The translations under genes and the position numbers were made by a program. This document shows positions 32,563 through 41,175 of a stretch of 64,000 nucleotides of DNA, piece after piece. Source of the stretch: Sphingobium sp. KCTC 72723 (GTDB lineage Bacteria; Pseudomonadota; Alphaproteobacteria; Sphingomonadales; Sphingomonadaceae). Under the pieces are notes generated by a model, which saw nothing but the letters and a program-made list of their open reading frames with translations, did not search any database and was not told where the DNA came from. The DNA lies in contig NZ_CP060388.1 in NCBI RefSeq assembly GCF_014280435.1, forward strand, positions 1,488,001 through 1,552,000, written 5' to 3'. The stretch's first letter is position 1. Each line of letters begins with the position of its first letter.

Positions 32563-33774
32563 ATGGCTGTTAGCGTTAAGCCTGTTGCAGGCGATGACTA
32601 TCTGACTTTTTTCGAGAATGAGGCGATTGGCGCCAATCTGCTCGTCAACGATACCGCCGGGGCGAACGGCAATAAATTCTTGCGTTTCTTCGACAACATC
32701 AGTGTCGGCGCCAAGACCGCCGGGCAGACCACAGCAATTGCGGGCGATTATGGCACTTTCTTCGTCAAGGCGGACGGTTCGTTCACCTATGAGCTGAGCG
32801 CAGCATCAAAGGCTGGCTTCTTTGCCGGCATGACGCTGACCGAAAATCTGAGCTACAAGATTTCCGACGGCAGCGGCAACACGGATGTCGCCACGTTCAG
32901 CATGGACATCAAGGGCGTCACCGTAAAGCCGGTCGCCGTTGACGACAATTTCAGCTTCGCCGAAAATGACGTGATTGGCGGCAACGTGCTGACCAATGAC
33001 ATCGCCGGGGAAACGGGCGTGCTTTATCTGCGTTCCGTCGAAGGCACGGGCGTTGGGGCCAAGATTGCCGGTCAGGTTACGGATGTAGCCGGCGAATTTG
33101 GCGTTTTCCACTTCAAGGCTGACGGCAGCTTCACCTATGACCTGAATGCCACGGTCAAGGCCGGTCTGGACGCGGGCGAAACCGTCACCGAAAAGCTGGA
33201 ATATTACAAGATTTCGGACGGCCAGGGCCATACCGATGTCGGCATTCTGACCGTCACCATCGACGGCGTAACTGATTCTTCGACCAAGACGCAGGTTTTG
33301 CTCGATTTTGAAGATTTTGACTTGTCGAGCAATACCGAAGCTACCGCTACCGCACCTTTGCCCGCGGATTATCACGGCTTTAGCCTCACCGGTCCCAGCG
33401 ATCCGGTATATGTTGTGGATGAAGGGCTTTATCCAACTTCGGGCTATGCAGCAGGCTCGGTAAATCCTGGCGAGAATGTCGCCCTTGGATGGTTCGCGCG
33501 TAGTCCCATCGTCATCAAGCAGACCGATGGTGCCGATTTCGATTTCGACAGCATGTACCTTACCTCCGCGTGGGACAGCGCTCAGACCGTGCATCTGGAA
33601 GGCAAGCAGGACGGCGCTGTGCTTTACAGCCTGGACGTTGCAATTAACAATATTGCGGCCACCTTCGTCGATGTCGACTGGTCGGGGATCGACGAATTGA
33701 CGATCTCCCACCCAGGTCAGCACATCGCCATGGACAATATTTCCCTGTTCGTCGGTGACGTGCCGCTGGTCTGA
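32563..33774 (+). CDS. VCBS/Ig-like repeat surface or secreted protein
   Basis: 403 residues. Two ~115-residue repeats (roughly 5-118 and 120-240) share VKPVAxDDxxxFxENxxIGxNxLxND and KADGSFTYxLxA motifs, typical of VCBS/cadherin-like domains in large secreted adhesins. The C-terminal ~150 residues form a different beta-sandwich domain (ALGWFARSPIVIKQTDGADF, ending HIAMDNISLFVGDVPLV), which looks like a carbohydrate-binding-type fold. No N-terminal signal peptide is seen, so type I secretion is possible, but no RTX tail is present. A strong terminator follows. It sits next to the phage attachment site but outside the prophage. Confidence 0.7.
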   Translation: MAVSVKPVAGDDYLTFFENEAIGANLLVNDTAGANGNKFLRFFDNISVGAKTAGQTTAIAGDYGTFFVKADGSFTYELSAASKAGFFAGMTLTENLSYKISDGSGNTDVATFSMDIKGVTVKPVAVDDNFSFAENDVIGGNVLTNDIAGETGVLYLRSVEGTGVGAKIAGQVTDVAGEFGVFHFKADGSFTYDLNATVKAGLDAGETVTEKLEYYKISDGQGHTDVGILTVTIDGVTDSSTKTQVLLDFEDFDLSSNTEATATAPLPADYHGFSLTGPSDPVYVVDEGLYPTSGYAAGSVNPGENVALGWFARSPIVIKQTDGADFDFDSMYLTSAWDSAQTVHLEGKQDGAVLYSLDVAINNIAATFVDVDWSGIDELTISHPGQHIAMDNISLFVGDVPLV

Positions 33775-33799
33775 TCTCGTCGGATCAACAGGATATGGC

Positions 33800-33837
33800 A
33801 AGGCTCGCTTCCGAAAGGGGGCGAGCCTTTCTTTTTT
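33800..33837 (+). terminator. Rho-independent terminator of the VCBS gene
   Basis: A 9-bp stem (AAGGCTCGC with its complement GCGAGCCTT) around a 12-base loop, followed by TTTCTTTTTT. It lies 25 bases after the stop of the VCBS gene. Confidence 0.85.
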
Positions 33838-33965
33838 GAATTGGCAGGCATAGCCGGACGGTGCCGCAGTTGGGCAGTTGCCCGGAAATCGCGCAGCAAA
33901 CCGACCCACCACGCCTTTCTACCAAATGACTGGATATTTCGCTGCGTTGCCGCAATGATGCGGGC

Positions 33966-35750
33966 ATGGCCGGTGCGATCAATCCCAATAGTTTCAGCGA
34001 CTCCCTCGTTATCCTTGGCGCAGCGGGGCTGGTTATTCCCGGTTTCGCAAGGTTTCGCATCAGCCCGGTGATCGGGTTCATTCTGGTCGGGCTGGCAGTG
34101 GGTCCGGCGGGCCTTGGTGCGCTGGTGGGGCAATATCCCTGGCTATATCATGTCACCATTTCCAACAGGGAAGCGATCGAGCCATTTGCCGAACTGGGCG
34201 TCATATTGCTGTTGTTTTCGATCGGTCTGGAACTGAGTTTCAAGCGGTTGTGGACGATGCGGACGCAGGTGTTCGGCATGGGCGCGGCCGAATTGCTGGG
34301 CAGCGGAGCGTTGATTGCGCTGGGCCTCTATCTGCTGGGGCAACCTTCGGCGGGTGCCGTGGGCCTGGGCCTGGCGCTGGCGCTGTCGTCCACTGCCGTC
34401 GTGCTGCCGATGGTCGGCACGCAAAGCACCGTGGGCAGAGCGGCTTTTTCGATGCTGCTGTTCGAGGATCTGGCGCTGGTGCCGATCATCTTCATGCTGG
34501 GTGCGCTGGCGCCCTCCGTAGCGGCCAGTCCCGATGGGGCATGGGGCGAAATGGCCAGCACATTGTTGCGCGGTGGCATTACCATCGGCGTGATGCTGGT
34601 GCTGGGGCGGGTGTTCCTGCCGCATATTTTCAGCCAGGCGGCGCGGACTAAAAGCCCCGAAGTCTTTCTGGCCGCCAGCCTGCTGGTCGTCATCGTTTCC
34701 AGCCTGGCGACGTCAATCGCGGGGCTTTCCCCCATCGTCGGCGCGCTGCTGGCGGGGTTGATGATCGCCGAGACGGATTATCATGGCGAAGTCGAGGTGA
34801 TGACCGCGCCGTTCAAGGGGCTGGCGCTGGGCGTGTTCCTGATCACCGTGGGGATGAGCCTGGACATTCGCGTCATCCTGGCCAACTGGCCCAGCCTGTT
34901 GACGGCAGTGATGGGCGTGGTGCTGGCCAAGACGCTGGTGACGGCGGGGCTGCTCTATTTTTCCGGGGCGCGCAAGGGGGTGGCGCTGGAGGTCGGGGTG
35001 CTGATGTCCAGCCCGTCCGAAACGACGCTGATCGTGCTGTCCACGGCGGCGGCGGCGCAGTTGATCCTGCCATCGACCGCTGCCTTCTGGCAGATCGTGA
35101 CTGCCATCGGCCTGACCATCACGCCGTTGCTGGCGCGGGTGGGCCATGATGTCGCCCGGCGGCTGGAAATGGGAAGCGGCGATGAATTGCCCGAACCCAA
35201 GCAGGAGCAGACGCAGGCAGCGGCCGTCGTGATCGGCTTTGGCCGGGTCGGGCGAATGGTGTGCGACCTGCTGACGACGCACAAGCAGCGTTTCATCGTC
35301 GTCGAATCCGATGCCGATGTCGTCGCGGAGGCGCGGCGCAATGGCTATCCGATCCTGTTCGGGGATGTGGCGCGCGTGGAGATGCTGGACAAACTGCGGC
35401 TGGGCCATGCCCGCGCGCTGATCCTGACGATGGACGATCCGGTTCTGTCGGTGCGGTTGACGAAGCGGGTGCGCGGATGGGTGCCGGATTTGCCGATCAT
35501 CGCGCGGGCGCGCGATACCGATCATGCCGCGCAGCTTTACAAGGCGGGGGCGAGCGACGCCGTGCCGGAAACGCTGGAAAGCTCGCTGCAACTGGCGGAG
35601 ACGGCGCTGGTCGACCTGGGCGTGGCGATGGGTCCGGTGATCGCGTCGATCCATCAGATGCGCGAGGATCTGCGCGTGGGCATCAAGGATGCGGCGCAGA
35701 TGGAGACGGCGCCGAAATTGCGGCGGTTGCGGCCCGATGAGGTCGGCTGA
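33966..35750 (+). CDS. CPA2 K+/H+ antiporter with RCK domain (Kef/YbaL type)
   Basis: 594 residues. Residues ~10-400 form about 12 membrane helices of a monovalent cation:proton antiporter, including GVILLLFSIGLELSF and LALSSTAVVLPMVG typical of CPA2. Residues ~420-540 are an RCK/TrkA-N domain (VVIGFGRVGRMVCDLL with the GxGxxG NAD(H)-binding turn). A short tail follows. It should exchange K+ or Na+ for protons under redox/nucleotide control. The neighbour on the opposite strand ends at the next base, so the two genes are convergent with no spacer. No ancillary KefF/KefG-type gene is present. Confidence 0.9.
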   Translation: MAGAINPNSFSDSLVILGAAGLVIPGFARFRISPVIGFILVGLAVGPAGLGALVGQYPWLYHVTISNREAIEPFAELGVILLLFSIGLELSFKRLWTMRTQVFGMGAAELLGSGALIALGLYLLGQPSAGAVGLGLALALSSTAVVLPMVGTQSTVGRAAFSMLLFEDLALVPIIFMLGALAPSVAASPDGAWGEMASTLLRGGITIGVMLVLGRVFLPHIFSQAARTKSPEVFLAASLLVVIVSSLATSIAGLSPIVGALLAGLMIAETDYHGEVEVMTAPFKGLALGVFLITVGMSLDIRVILANWPSLLTAVMGVVLAKTLVTAGLLYFSGARKGVALEVGVLMSSPSETTLIVLSTAAAAQLILPSTAAFWQIVTAIGLTITPLLARVGHDVARRLEMGSGDELPEPKQEQTQAAAVVIGFGRVGRMVCDLLTTHKQRFIVVESDADVVAEARRNGYPILFGDVARVEMLDKLRLGHARALILTMDDPVLSVRLTKRVRGWVPDLPIIARARDTDHAAQLYKAGASDAVPETLESSLQLAETALVDLGVAMGPVIASIHQMREDLRVGIKDAAQMETAPKLRRLRPDEVG

Positions 35751-36542
35751 TTAGCCGATGAGCGCTTCGACCAGCGCCTTGACCTTTTTCTGGCGCCATT
35801 GCGGCAACGGGGCGATGAGCCAGTAGGACAGAGTCGTGGGGGTGGTATCGCCCACCTGACGCACGCGGCCCGACGCAAGGTCGGCCTGCGCCAGCAGCAG
35901 CGGCACGCTGGCCCGGCCAAAGCCATTGGCAGCCGCTTCGATCGCCAGCCCGCCATCGGCGACACGAATCACCGCAGGCTGATCGCCACCGGGGCAACCG
36001 GGCCATTCGATCCGCTGGTCCGGGCCGCCATCGGCCGCTTCGACAGTGACGAAGGCGGCCTCCCCCAGTTTCAGCCCTTCATGCTCCCCTGCCCCGTCGC
36101 CAAGACGCAGGGCAAGGTCGAGATTGGCTTCGGTGAAGTCGAGCATGTCGTCAGCCGACACCAGCGAGAATTTCAGGTCCGGCTTGCCAGCGGCATAAGC
36201 GGCGAGGCGCGGTTGCAGCCATTTGGCGGTGATGTCGCGCGGCGCGGCGATGGTGAGCGCGCTGCTGGACTGGCCCGCCTGCATCGCGCGGACGGCCTCC
36301 TCAAATTCCAGAAAGCCCGCGCGCAGGGCGTCCAGCCCGCCTTCGGTTTCGGGGGTGAGTTCCAGCCCCTTGGGCGTGCGGCGAAACAGGACGACGCCCA
36401 GCATATCTTCGAGCGCGCGAATCTGTTGCCCCACCGCAGCGGGGGTGACGGCCAGTTCGTCGGCTGCGCGAGTGAAGGACAGGTGCCGGGCCGCCGCGTC
36501 CAGCACGCGCAGGCCGTTGAGCGGCAAATGGGTGCGCTTCAT
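35751..36542 (-). CDS. LysR-family transcriptional regulator (GcvA-like)
   Basis: 263 residues. The winged helix-turn-helix is at residues ~10-65 (LRVLDAAARHLSFTRAADEL, then VGQQIRALEDMLGVVLFRR), typical of the GcvA subgroup. The substrate-binding domain follows (ITAKWLQPRLAAYAAGKPDL). Its start overlaps the stop of apaG (ATGA), so it is the last gene of a dehydratase-metZ-apaG-lysR run instead of being divergent from its target as is usual. Effector unknown; an amino-acid or thiol metabolism link is suggested only by context. It is slightly shorter than the usual ~295 residues. Confidence 0.88.
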   Translation of the reverse strand: MKRTHLPLNGLRVLDAAARHLSFTRAADELAVTPAAVGQQIRALEDMLGVVLFRRTPKGLELTPETEGGLDALRAGFLEFEEAVRAMQAGQSSSALTIAAPRDITAKWLQPRLAAYAAGKPDLKFSLVSADDMLDFTEANLDLALRLGDGAGEHEGLKLGEAAFVTVEAADGGPDQRIEWPGCPGGDQPAVIRVADGGLAIEAAANGFGRASVPLLLAQADLASGRVRQVGDTTPTTLSYWLIAPLPQWRQKKVKALVEALIG

Positions 36543-36937
36543 TCGGCGACTGCCGGGGCGATGAGGGCGAAATGGGGAATGGCCACGTCGAATATTTCTC
36601 CGGCGGCACCGATCATCTGGTAGCTGCCCTTCATCGAGCCGGTCGGCGTGTTGAGCGGGCAGCCCGACACATAATCATAGCTTTTGCCCGGTTGCACCAC
36701 CGGCTGTTCGCCGACCACGCCGTCACCATCGACGCGATGTTCGCCGCCGCGACCGTCGGTGATGATCCAGTGACGGGTGAGCAGTTGCACCGGCTGATCG
36801 CCCTGATTTTCAATACGAATATGATAGGCCCAGAACCAGCGCCCCCGGTCCGGCTCCGACTGTTCGGGCAGGAAAGAGACAGCGACATGGACAATGATGT
36901 CGCGTGTCGCGGCGTGGAAGGGAAACAGGGCGTTCAT
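36539..36937 (-). CDS. apaG: ApaG domain protein
   Basis: 132 residues, the usual ApaG length. The ApaG beta-sandwich signature is visible: VSFLPEQSEPDRGRWFWAYH, then ITDGRGGEHRVDGDGVVGEQ and GCPLNTPTGSMKGSYQMI. ApaG is linked to cobalt/magnesium tolerance, and more recently related to pyrophosphate-handling folds; the exact role is unsettled. It lies between metZ (34 bases upstream) and lysR (ATGA overlap). The metZ-apaG pairing is common in alphaproteobacteria. Confidence 0.93.
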   Translation of the reverse strand: MNALFPFHAATRDIIVHVAVSFLPEQSEPDRGRWFWAYHIRIENQGDQPVQLLTRHWIITDGRGGEHRVDGDGVVGEQPVVQPGKSYDYVSGCPLNTPTGSMKGSYQMIGAAGEIFDVAIPHFALIAPAVAE

Positions 36938-36971
36938 GACCGCAAGTGATGCGCTTGGCCGGTGCCTCCCG

Positions 36972-38180
36972 TCAACGCCCTATCGCGCTCAACGCCTGAT
37001 CGAGGTCGGCGATCACGTCGTCGGCATCCTCCAGCCCGACGTTCAGGCGCAGCATATCCTCTGTGATGCCGACTTCCAGCCGCGCCGCTTCGGCCATGCC
37101 GAAATGGGTGGTGGAGGCAGGATGCGTCATCAGCGAGCGCGAGTCGCCGATATTGTTGCTGATGTCGACCAATTGCAGGCCGTTGAGCAAGCCATGCGCC
37201 TCCGCCCTGCGGCCGCCGACATAGAGCGAGAAGATCGGCCCGGCCATGTCCATCTGGCTCATGGCAAGGGCGTGCTGGGGATGGCTTTCAAGGCCCGGAT
37301 AGAGGACTTTGGCGACGCGGGTTTCGAGGAAGGCAGCAACCTTGAGCGCATTTTCGCTCTGGCGGCGGATGCGCAGGTCGAGCGTTTCCAGCCCCTTCAA
37401 CACCACCCAGGCATTGAAGGGCGACAGGGTCGGCCCGGTGTTGCGGTGAAAGGGCAGCAGGACATTGTCGATCCAGTCGCGGGTGCCGCAAATGGCGCCG
37501 GCGAGGACACGGCCCTGCCCGTCCATCATCTTGGTCGCGCTGTAGGCGACGACGTCCGCGCCAAATTCCATGGGCCGCTGAAGCGCGGGGGAGGCGAAAG
37601 CATTGTCGACGACAGTGGTGATGCCATGCGCCTTGGCGATCTTACAAACGGCTGCAATATCAACCACATCCATGGTGGGGTTCGCAGGTGTTTCGAAGAA
37701 GAATACTTTGGTATTGGGCTGAATCGCCGCTTCCCATGCGCCGGTTTCGCGGGCGTCGATAGTGGTCGTTTCGATGCCGAATTTGGGCAGCAACGTGTCG
37801 GTGAGCCAGCGGCAGGAACCAAAGGCTGCCTTGGCCGCGACGACATGATCGCCCGCCGACAATTGGCACAACAGAGCGGCGGTCATGGCAGCCATGCCGG
37901 TTGCAGTGGCGCGGCACGCTTCCGCGCCCTCCAGCAAGGCGATACGCTGTTCCAGCATCTCCACGGTCGGGTTTTGAAGCCGGGAATAGGTCATGCCCTG
38001 CTGATCGCCCGCGAAGCGCGCGGCGGCATCCTCCGCCCGGTCGTAGCTGTAGCCGCTGGTCAGGAACAGGGCTTCGGAGGTTTCGCCATATTCGCTGCGC
38101 GCGGTGCCACCCCGGATCGCCAGCGTCGCAGGCTTCCAGTTTTTGGTGATGTCCGGGTTCTGACCGCTTTTCCGCTTCAT
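36972..38180 (-). CDS. metZ: O-succinylhomoserine sulfhydrylase
   Basis: 402 residues, a PLP enzyme of the Cys/Met metabolism family. It makes homocysteine from O-succinylhomoserine and sulfide in methionine synthesis. The PLP lysine is Lys217 in the motif YSATKMMDGQGR. Other family marks are TSGYSYDRAEDAAARFAGDQ, where the substrate and PLP phosphate region lies, and FETPANPTMDVVD. The ATG overlaps the stop of the upstream dehydratase (ATGA at 38177-38180). Paralogues such as cystathionine gamma-synthase look similar; the KxxDGQGR and apaG neighbour favour MetZ. Confidence 0.92.
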   Translation of the reverse strand: MKRKSGQNPDITKNWKPATLAIRGGTARSEYGETSEALFLTSGYSYDRAEDAAARFAGDQQGMTYSRLQNPTVEMLEQRIALLEGAEACRATATGMAAMTAALLCQLSAGDHVVAAKAAFGSCRWLTDTLLPKFGIETTTIDARETGAWEAAIQPNTKVFFFETPANPTMDVVDIAAVCKIAKAHGITTVVDNAFASPALQRPMEFGADVVAYSATKMMDGQGRVLAGAICGTRDWIDNVLLPFHRNTGPTLSPFNAWVVLKGLETLDLRIRRQSENALKVAAFLETRVAKVLYPGLESHPQHALAMSQMDMAGPIFSLYVGGRRAEAHGLLNGLQLVDISNNIGDSRSLMTHPASTTHFGMAEAARLEVGITEDMLRLNVGLEDADDVIADLDQALSAIGR

Positions 38181-39175
38181 ATCGTTTTCCGCATGTCCAT
38201 TGTCACGCGCGGCGTTGCGCCGCCCAATATTTCCGCCATCTGGCTCATATCGCCATTACCGCCCGACAGGATAACCGCAACCTTCTTGCCCGCCATCGCG
38301 TCTTTTTCCTGGCAAAGGGCAGCGAGCGCGACGGCCCCTGCCCCTTCGGCCAGATTGTGGGTGTCCTGCCAATAATGGCGAATCGCGGCGGCGACTTCAT
38401 CATCCGTGACGGAAACGAAACGGTCGGCGCGGGGGCCGAAATAGTCGAGCGCGGCCTGCACCGGGGTGCAGACGGCCACGCCATCGGCAAAGGTGTAGGC
38501 GGTGGGAGAGGCAAGGAGCTGCCCCGCCTCGAACGATCGCTTGGCCGCGTCGACATGCGCGGACACGACGCCGACGACCTTCGTTTTCAGGCCCAGCGCG
38601 TCGCGCGCGGCAATGGTGCCGCACAGGCCGGAGCCGCAGCCGACGGGAACGTAGACAGTGTCGAGGCCCGGCACCGCGTCGAACAGTTCAAGGCCGTAGC
38701 TGGCGACACCGCGCACCAGTTCGTCATGATAGGCCGGGACCATGAACAGCCCCTGTTCCGCCGACAGGTGCAGCGCGTGCGCCTTTGCGCTGTCGAAATC
38801 ATGGCCATGTTCGATCAGGGTCGCGCCGAATGCGCGCATGGCGGCGTTCTTTTCCAGCGCATTGCCGTGGGGGACGACAATGGTGGCCCGAAGCCCGGCG
38901 GCGGTGGCAGCGCGGACCTGCGCCTGACCATGATTGCCGCGCGTGGCGGTGATGATGCCCGTGACATGCGGGTGAGTGCGGCGCAGCCAGTCGATATAGA
39001 TGATCGCGCCGCGCACCTTGAACGCGCCGGTGGGCGTGTGATTTTCATGCTTCACCCAGACGTCGCAGCCGGTGCGGCGCGCGAGCAAGGGCCAGGCGAA
39101 TTGCGGCGTCGGCGGCACCTGCGCATGGACCATGGCGGCGGCGGAACGGAGCGAGGCAAGCGGGAAATCTGTCAT
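38177..39175 (-). CDS. PLP-dependent threonine/serine dehydratase-like enzyme
   Basis: 332 residues with the fold type II layout: the PLP Lys53 lies in HENHTPTGAFKVRGA and the PLP phosphate loop GCGSGLCG lies near residue 180. A Gly-rich strand VAVILSGGNGDMS is near the C terminus. It has no ACT domain, so it is a catabolic-type dehydratase, possibly acting on threonine, serine or hydroxyamino acids; EutB (hydroxyectoine) is a close relative by pattern. Its ATG abuts a perfect 10-bp hairpin that would hide the ribosome binding site. It is the first gene before metZ. Confidence 0.82.
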   Translation of the reverse strand: MTDFPLASLRSAAAMVHAQVPPTPQFAWPLLARRTGCDVWVKHENHTPTGAFKVRGAIIYIDWLRRTHPHVTGIITATRGNHGQAQVRAATAAGLRATIVVPHGNALEKNAAMRAFGATLIEHGHDFDSAKAHALHLSAEQGLFMVPAYHDELVRGVASYGLELFDAVPGLDTVYVPVGCGSGLCGTIAARDALGLKTKVVGVVSAHVDAAKRSFEAGQLLASPTAYTFADGVAVCTPVQAALDYFGPRADRFVSVTDDEVAAAIRHYWQDTHNLAEGAGAVALAALCQEKDAMAGKKVAVILSGGNGDMSQMAEILGGATPRVTMDMRKTI

Positions 39176-39204
39176 CGCCCGCCCCTATCGAAGCGGGGCG
39201 GGCG
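39176..39204 (-). promoter_or_regulatory. Hairpin covering the ribosome binding site of the dehydratase gene
   Basis: On the minus strand, a perfect 10-bp stem (CGCCCGCCCC and GGGGCGGGCG, 9-base loop) ends directly before the ATG at 39175. The likely ribosome binding sequence GGGGCGGG is inside the 3' arm. It could repress translation of the dehydratase and its coupled metZ gene until opened. No known riboswitch was recognised. Confidence 0.5.
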
Positions 39205-39250
39205 GCGACAGGACCGATGCGGCGGAACTGGACCGCTCAAGATTGCGTGG

Positions 39251-39298
39251 CGTGTTCCCGTGAGGGCGGGACTGGGTTCCCGCCTTCGCGGGAACACG
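39251..39298. repeat. Intergenic palindromic repeat (REP-like)
   Basis: A 10-bp inverted repeat (CGTGTTCCCG and complement) encloses an inner palindrome around GTTCCCGCCTTCGCGGGAAC. It lies between the dehydratase and leuB, downstream of leuB. Similar palindromes are scattered through sphingomonad genomes; dispersal here cannot be confirmed from one window. Confidence 0.55.
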
Positions 39299-39308
39299 GG
39301 CGTATCAA

Positions 39309-40352
39309 TCAGAGTGCGGCGAGGACCGCGTCGCCCATTTCCACCGTGTTCATCGTGCCGCCAAGGTCGGGCGAGCGTGCGCCGTTCGCCAGTGCCTTTG
39401 CCACGGCGGCCTCGATCCGGTCGGCCTGTTCGGACAGGTTAAGCGAATAGCGCAGCATCATTGCGGCGGACAGGATGGTGGCCAACGGATTGGCCTTGCC
39501 CGTGCCGGTGATGTCGGGGGCGGAACCGTGGATGGGTTCATACAGCCCCTGCCCGCTGCCGTTGAGCGTCGCGGACGCCAGCATACCGATGGAGCCGACG
39601 CACATGCTGGCCTGATCCGACAATATGTCGCCGAACAGGTTGCCAGTGACGATGACGTCGAACTGGCCGGGGTTGCGGACCAGCTGCATCGCGGCATTGT
39701 CCACATACATATGGCTGAGCGCCACGTCCGGGTATTCGGCCGAGACTTCGATCACCACGTCGCGCCACAACTGGCTGGTTTCCAGCACATTGGCCTTGTC
39801 CACCGAGCAGAGCTTGCCGCGCCGGGCGCGGGCGGCCTGAAACCCGGCATGGGCGATGCGGCGCACTTCGGCTTCGTTGTAGGACATGATGTCATAGCCT
39901 TCGCGCAGGCCGTCGGTGGTGGTGCGGAAGCCTTTTTCGCCGAAATAGACGTCGCCATTGGTTTCGCGCACGATCAGCAGGTCGATCGCGCCGGCGACTT
40001 CGGGCTTCAATGCGGATTCGCCCGCCAGTTCGGGGAAAACCTTGGCCGGGCGCAGGTTGGAGAAAAGACCCAGTTCCTTGCGCAGGCCAAGGATCGCCTG
40101 TTCCGGGCGCAGATGGCGTTCGAGCGAGTCGCAATCGGGATCGCCCACTGCGCCGAACAATATGGCGTCGGCGCGCTTTGCAATGTCCAGCGTTTCGGGG
40201 GGCAGCGGATGGCCGACCGCCTTATAGGCTGCGCCGCCGACAAGGCCATGTTCATAGGTCAGGCCGTCAATCGCCAGCGCATCCAGCACCCGCTTCGCCT
40301 GATCGACGATTTCGGGACCAATGCCATCTCCGGGGAACAGGGCGATCAACAT
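39309..40352 (-). CDS. leuB: 3-isopropylmalate dehydrogenase
   Basis: 347 residues from the ATG at 40352 ([20 protein letters not shown]), which has AAGGAGT 9 bases upstream; longer starts would add an Arg-rich non-conserved leader. It oxidises 3-isopropylmalate with NAD+ in leucine synthesis. The family marks are visible: Asp-rich metal/substrate segment ([14 protein letters not shown]), [11 protein letters not shown] and [20 protein letters not shown]. Length is normal. No leuC/leuD lies next to it in this window. Confidence 0.95.
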   Translation of the reverse strand: MLIALFPGDGIGPEIVDQAKRVLDALAIDGLTYEHGLVGGAAYKAVGHPLPPETLDIAKRADAILFGAVGDPDCDSLERHLRPEQAILGLRKELGLFSNLRPAKVFPELAGESALKPEVAGAIDLLIVRETNGDVYFGEKGFRTTTDGLREGYDIMSYNEAEVRRIAHAGFQAARARRGKLCSVDKANVLETSQLWRDVVIEVSAEYPDVALSHMYVDNAAMQLVRNPGQFDVIVTGNLFGDILSDQASMCVGSIGMLASATLNGSGQGLYEPIHGSAPDITGTGKANPLATILSAAMMLRYSLNLSEQADRIEAAVAKALANGARSPDLGGTMNTVEMGDAVLAAL

Positions 40353-40402
40353 GAAGATACTCCTTGGAAACTGCTTGCCGCCCCTTATGGAAGCGGGCGC
40401 TG

Positions 40403-41137
40403 TCAGGCAACCGCCCTTTTCAGCCGGTCGACCAGCCTTTCGCGTGCGGCCAATATGTCGGCGCGCCAGTCGGTGAGGAGCGAGCGTTCGAGGAAGAAGC
40501 CGGTGAGGCGCAGACCGTCGATCACCTGCGCCCAATCGCCGCTGCCGCCATGGAGCAGGAAGGGCGGAAGCGGCAGGAGCAGGCTTTCATAGCCGAGCGC
40601 CCCGGCGCGGCTGACGGCGGCGGCGCTGCGGGGGCTGACGAAGGCGAGATCGTCGGCATCGCCCAGCGCGGCGCAGCGGCTGAGATCCAGGCCAAAGCCG
40701 AGTTCGGCGAGCAGCAGCAGTTCATAGCGCACCAGTGCGGCGGCCCATCCGCGTGCGGCAGGCGCGGCCTCCACTGCGCCCAGCACGCCGTCGAGCGCGG
40801 AATAGAGCGCGGGATAGGGCGTGCCTTCGGGTAGCGTCGCGGCGGTCAGGGCGCAGCTCCATTCGATGGCGGCGGCGGGTAAAGGCTCGGCGTGGAGCGG
40901 CGCGCGGCTATGAGACAGTTCGACGCTCAGCCCGGCCAGTTGATCCTCCGTCCGGGCGCGAAAGTCCGCCATGACGGCATTGCCCGCCAGCAGCACGGGA
41001 CGCATCGCCCGCGACCGGCCGCCGCGCACATAGCCCGCGATCAGGCCGTGGTCGGGGGTGAGCAGCCGCGCGATCGCGCCATGTTCGCCATGGGCGCGCA
41101 GCGAGCAGACAAGGGCGGGCGTGGTGAGCGATGGCAC
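40403..41137 (-). CDS. recO: DNA repair protein RecO
   Basis: 244 residues with an N-terminal OB fold ([20 protein letters not shown], then [20 protein letters not shown]) and a helical C-terminal domain. RecO loads RecA onto SSB-coated single-stranded DNA with RecR in gap repair. The zinc-type cysteines are reduced: Cys is seen near residue 153 in LSRCAALGD but the classical four-Cys set is not complete, as in many alphaproteobacterial RecO. It is separated from leuB by 50 bases and lies on the same strand. Length is typical. Confidence 0.9.
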   Translation of the reverse strand: MPSLTTPALVCSLRAHGEHGAIARLLTPDHGLIAGYVRGGRSRAMRPVLLAGNAVMADFRARTEDQLAGLSVELSHSRAPLHAEPLPAAAIEWSCALTAATLPEGTPYPALYSALDGVLGAVEAAPAARGWAAALVRYELLLLAELGFGLDLSRCAALGDADDLAFVSPRSAAAVSRAGALGYESLLLPLPPFLLHGGSGDWAQVIDGLRLTGFFLERSLLTDWRADILAARERLVDRLKRAVA

Positions 41138-41175
41138 GCCGCCGTCTTAGCGGGCCTTTCGCCGGGCCGCCACCG

